Source: Oricola sp.
Lineage (GTDB): Bacteria; Pseudomonadota; Alphaproteobacteria; Rhizobiales; Rhizobiaceae
DNA: 64,000 bases
NCBI RefSeq assembly: GCF_022763245.1
Contig: NZ_JALEGV010000036.1
Location: 30,393-94,392, forward strand
Direction of reading: 5' to 3'
Below are positions 61,272-64,000 of this stretch, piece after piece. Positions within the stretch are counted from its first letter, which is position 1. Each line of letters starts with the position of its first letter. The position numbers and the translations under genes are program-made. The notes beneath the pieces were generated by a model that saw nothing but the letters and a program-made list of their open reading frames with translations, did not search any database and was not told the origin of the DNA.

Positions 61272-62495
61272 TTACTTCATGAGGGTCGTCGTGACCTCTT
61301 CATTGAATTTCGCATAGAAGTTGGAGAGGTCAACATCGCGAAGCCCTGCGAACGCCTTCAGGATCGCTTCGGGGGTCCGTTCGGTAACTGCGTAACCGTC
61401 GGCTTCCAGGGCCGCGGTCCAGTAGGCAATGCGCTCGAGATAGGCATCGACGACCGCCTGGGCATCCGAAATGCTGCCCGGAGCCGCAGCGGCGAGGGCG
61501 GCGACGAATTCTTCGCGTTGCGCCTTGGCGACCGGCTCGAGTTCCGACACGTCGTTGGTGTGGATTTCCTGCCCTGCCGCGATCACGTCACCCGCCTGGG
61601 CTTCGATCTGCAGGTAGCCGTTCCAGATGTTGTAGGCGGCGCGGATGTTTTCCTGGGTGATGAAGTTCTGGAGTTCGACCGGGAAGCTTTCCCAGACTTC
61701 CAGGTTCATGACCCAGGTCGAAGCCTGCAGCTGCGCCATCGTGACCGGCACATATTCCGGCGCGACATCCTTCAGGATGAGGCCATTCACATACTGGTTC
61801 GGGTTGATGACCATGCAGTCGAACACGCCGCGCTGCAGCCCTTCATAGGCCTCGTTCCAGGCGATGCTGACCGGAGCCATGCCGAGCGCTTCGGCGGTGC
61901 TCGCCCAGACGGCGCCGATGGCGCGGGCGCGTTTGCCCTCGGCATCGGCGAGCGACGCGATCGGCTTGTTGCAGAGCAGGTTGTAGGCCGGCGTCGAGGT
62001 GGCCTGCAGCACCTTCACATTGTGCTCGGCATATTCCTCGGTGACGGCATCGAAGGTCAGCAGCGTCTCCAGAGCCGTCGCGCCGCCGGCGGCAACGTCG
62101 TGCACGGTCGAGCCGCTCAGCGCCGCGCCCATTCCGAAGAACCAGGAGCCGACCGGCAGGTCCTGCGGCATGTAGCTCGGGATGATCAGGCCGATGTCGG
62201 CAACGCCGTCGCCCACGCCTTCCAGCGTGTCGAGCGCGTTCAGGAGCGACGAGGACCAGTAGTTCTCGAAGGTGATCTTGCCTTCGGTGAATTCGGTGAT
62301 GGCTTCTTCCCACGCGACCATCGCCTTGCCGAAATTGGCCGTCTGGTCGCCGGAGAAATCCGCAAGTTTCAGCACGCGGGGCTCAAGTTCTTCGAGCCAA
62401 GCGTCCGCGGCCGATGCCGTGGAGCAAGCGGCGAGCACGCCAGCGGCAACGAAGGCAGCCGTGGTTAGACCCTTTGCGAATCCGATGTGTGTCAT
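61272..62495 (-). CDS. TRAP transporter substrate-binding protein (DctP family), system 2
   Basis: 407 residues: signal peptide of about 29 residues ending ASA, then a DctP-like protein longer than system 1. AEGKRARAIGAVWASTAEALGMAPVSIAWNEAYEGLQRGVFDC near 182-225 contains the family Arg and the membrane-interaction region. Start ATG at 62495 follows GGGAGGA. The last residues (EEVTTTLMK) are normal. It is divergent from an IclR gene and probably controlled by it. Confidence 0.9.
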   Translation of the reverse strand: MTHIGFAKGLTTAAFVAAGVLAACSTASAADAWLEELEPRVLKLADFSGDQTANFGKAMVAWEEAITEFTEGKITFENYWSSSLLNALDTLEGVGDGVADIGLIIPSYMPQDLPVGSWFFGMGAALSGSTVHDVAAGGATALETLLTFDAVTEEYAEHNVKVLQATSTPAYNLLCNKPIASLADAEGKRARAIGAVWASTAEALGMAPVSIAWNEAYEGLQRGVFDCMVINPNQYVNGLILKDVAPEYVPVTMAQLQASTWVMNLEVWESFPVELQNFITQENIRAAYNIWNGYLQIEAQAGDVIAAGQEIHTNDVSELEPVAKAQREEFVAALAAAAPGSISDAQAVVDAYLERIAYWTAALEADGYAVTERTPEAILKAFAGLRDVDLSNFYAKFNEEVTTTLMK

Positions 62496-62762
62496 GTGTT
62501 CCTCCCGCCGGCGTCGCCGGCAAACTCGAGTGTGTTGCGAAGCGTTTCCACGCGACGGAATTCTCCCTAACATCTCCTACCATGTGGGACAACTGGCAGA
62601 GCGCAGATTCTCCGTGCCTCCTGTGACGAAAGGCGACGGCGATCCAAAATCAGGCGCGGGAACTGCAATGTTCCCCGGAATTTCGGACGAAATAAGACTG
62701 TCGACCCCGCGAATGGCGAGGCGTGCCCACGCGTCAAGCTTGTTGCCAATTCGCCTCATCTA

Positions 62763-62777
62763 TTCCACAATATGGGA
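62763..62777. promoter_or_regulatory. TTCCACAATATGGGA motif in the TRAP-2/IclR divergent region
   Basis: This 15-bp element recurs at 63819-63833 (TTCCACAATATGAGA, one mismatch) before etfB, with a related CCATAATATGG at 63713-63723. It lies between the dctP start (62495) and the IclR start (62902), a 406-bp region with no gene that I recognise. Probably a binding site for the IclR protein encoded at 62902. Confidence 0.6.
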
Positions 62778-62901
62778 GATTTGTCGCTTCGACGCGATGA
62801 AGATGTCTTCGCGCCGGCTCGCGCCGCGCTTCCGTGGCGGGAGGGCGGGTGATATAGGCGCGTTGGGCGCAATGGTTTCAATTTCCCGCGCGGGAGTGGT
62901 G

Positions 62902-63675
62902 ATGTCGGACAAGGAATCCAGGCAGGACGGAACGCAGGCCATCCGTCGCGCGGCTGCCGTGTTGCGTCATGTCGCGAGTGCTGCGGAGGGTGGCGTCGGG
63001 CTTCGCCAGGTGTCCGAGGCGACCGGCTTGTCGCGCTCGACGGCCCATCGGATCGTCAAATGCCTGCTGGATGAAGACCTGCTCGAATATGACGAGGACG
63101 CGCGCCGTTACCATGTCGGCAATCTCGTCTTCGAGCTCGGGCTGTCTTCGGCGGCGCGCCAGCAGCAGATCCTCAAATGGCGCGGCCTCGTCGACGATCT
63201 CGCCCGCGCCTGCGGCGCGACGGCCTATCTGATCGGTCGCAGCGGTTACGAGGCGGTGTGTCTCTACAAGGCGGAAGGGTCGTCGGTCCTGCGTGCCATT
63301 CCTGTTGAGGTGGGGCAGAGGCGCCCCTTGGGTGTCGGCGCGGCCGCGACCGCGCTCTTGGCGGCGACCACCGATGCGGGCATGGAGGCGGTTCTGAAGG
63401 CAATCGCGCCGCATCTCGGGGACACGTCCAGGCTCACCGAGGAGCAGGTGCGCCGCCTGGTCGAGGAAGCGCGCAGGACGGGGTTCGTTGAAAGCCGCGG
63501 GAATGTCGCCGAGGGCGTTTACGGCCTGGGAATGGCGCTTCCCGGCGCGACGGGCGCGGCCGCGCTGGCGGTCAGCATCGCTGCGCACAATTCCGTCGCG
63601 ACGGATGCGAAGGTCGCGGAATGGCGGCGGCAATTCGAGCGTTTGCGAAAGCGGGCTGTCGAAATCGCCGGCTGA
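62902..63675 (+). CDS. IclR-family transcriptional regulator (regulator 3)
   Basis: 257 residues: winged HTH (AIRRAAAVLRHVASAAEGGVGLRQVSEATGLSRSTAHRIVKCLLDEDLL, about 13-61) and an IclR effector domain. ATG at 62902 has GGAG about 6 nt upstream. It lies between TRAP system 2 (divergent) and etfB (same direction). The shared motifs on both sides suggest that it regulates both. Confidence 0.92.
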   Translation: MSDKESRQDGTQAIRRAAAVLRHVASAAEGGVGLRQVSEATGLSRSTAHRIVKCLLDEDLLEYDEDARRYHVGNLVFELGLSSAARQQQILKWRGLVDDLARACGATAYLIGRSGYEAVCLYKAEGSSVLRAIPVEVGQRRPLGVGAAATALLAATTDAGMEAVLKAIAPHLGDTSRLTEEQVRRLVEEARRTGFVESRGNVAEGVYGLGMALPGATGAAALAVSIAAHNSVATDAKVAEWRRQFERLRKRAVEIAG

Positions 63676-63712
63676 GCACTGTCTGCGCTTCAAGTGTGGT
63701 GCTGCATTATTC

Positions 63713-63833
63713 CCATAATATGGTCAATGCAGGTTGGCGAAAATGCGCCGATTTTCGCTTGTTTCGTTGACATCGGCGGAATTCTCTGGAACTTGTCCCT
63801 CAATGCTGAATTCATTCGTTCCACAATATGAGA
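63713..63833. promoter_or_regulatory. Two IclR-3 type motifs upstream of etfB
   Basis: CCATAATATGG (63713-63723) is a perfect palindrome within TTCCCATAATATGG, and TTCCACAATATGAGA (63819-63833) matches the motif at 62763 at 14 of 15 positions. They lie in the 218-bp gap between the IclR gene and etfB. Confidence 0.55.
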
Positions 63834-63893
63834 CGAAAGACGCCGGAGGTTTCTGGCGGCGGCGGGTGTCCCGAAAATTCCGAGGAGGCGACA

Positions 63894-64000
63894 ATGAAGG
63901 TTCTGGTGCCGGTCAAGCGTGTGATCGACTACAATGTGAAGGTTCGCGTGAAGGCTGACGGTTCGGGTGTCGAGCTTGCGAATGTGAAGATGAGCATGAA
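63894..64000 (+). CDS. etfB: Electron transfer flavoprotein beta subunit, 3' truncated by window edge
   Basis: Only the first 35 codons are inside the window, beginning [20 protein letters not shown], the highly conserved N-terminus of alphaproteobacterial EtfB. GAGGAG lies about 6 nt upstream. With EtfA it accepts electrons from acyl-CoA and methylamine-type dehydrogenases and passes them to ETF:quinone oxidoreductase. Its place after IclR-3 and the shared motif suggests substrate-responsive expression. Confidence 0.9.
   Translation, partial: MKVLVPVKRVIDYNVKVRVKADGSGVELANVKMSM

Overview
The window is a GC-rich, densely coded stretch from the chromosome or a large replicon of an alphaproteobacterium. 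A Rhizobiales-like or marine relative is suggested by the rhizobial-type iol genes, the many TRAP, TTT and ABC uptake systems, and several IclR regulators. Species-level assignment is not possible from the sequence alone. Nearly everything is catabolic: six complete solute transporters, six transcription regulators, and sets of oxidoreductases, lyases and CoA enzymes. I saw no tRNA, rRNA or CRISPR array and no intact mobile element, only one decayed IS3-type transposase fragment.

Layout. (1) 1-4007 is the end of a myo-inositol operon: iolC (partial), iolD, iolB and an IolI-type isomerase. (2) 4088-11718 is an IclR gene facing an operon of two related amidohydrolases, a Rieske ferredoxin, a TRAP transporter and an adrenodoxin-type ferredoxin. 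A 25-bp perfect direct repeat lies in the shared promoter region. (3) 11741-17545 is a MarR regulator facing a tripartite tricarboxylate transporter whose TctA and TctB are fused, followed by an aconitase-family hydro-lyase pair resembling LeuCD. (4) 17600-20544 holds an IS3 remnant, then a PhyH-type dioxygenase, a bicupin and a glycosyltransferase. (5) 20688-48085 is the most interesting part. It contains a split glycine decarboxylase P-protein with an AcoX-like protein, an eight-gene ABC transporter/aminotransferase/lyase operon, an IclR regulator, a ferredoxin-flavoprotein dehydrogenase operon, an isomerase/lyase/ene-reductase operon, a second flavoprotein oxidase, a polar amino-acid ABC transporter, and an aldehyde dehydrogenase with an SDR.

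Five promoters in region 5 carry a recurring palindrome, GTTCGCA-N-TGCGAAC, or a close variant. The strongest copies lie just upstream of the P-protein operon and between the sugar-type ABC operon and the IclR gene at 33166. I infer one IclR-controlled regulon of about 23 genes for uptake and breakdown of an amine- or amino-acid-linked carbon compound. The substrate is not evident and the combination does not match a pathway I can name.

(6) 48945-56440 has a LysR regulator converging on a lyase of the adenylosuccinate lyase/fumarase family and a peptide-type ABC transporter with fused ATPases. (7) 56640-59130 has a relict biotinyl domain, a GST-like protein, an HMG-CoA lyase-type enzyme and a methylglutaconyl-CoA hydratase-type enzyme, which look like the remainder of a leucine/isovalerate-type cluster. 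(8) 59133-64000 has a second TRAP transporter, an IclR regulator and the start of etfB, linked by another shared motif (TTCCACAATATGRGA).

A separate pattern runs through the window: each of the six transporters has a GC-rich hairpin between its binding-protein gene and the first membrane-protein gene.
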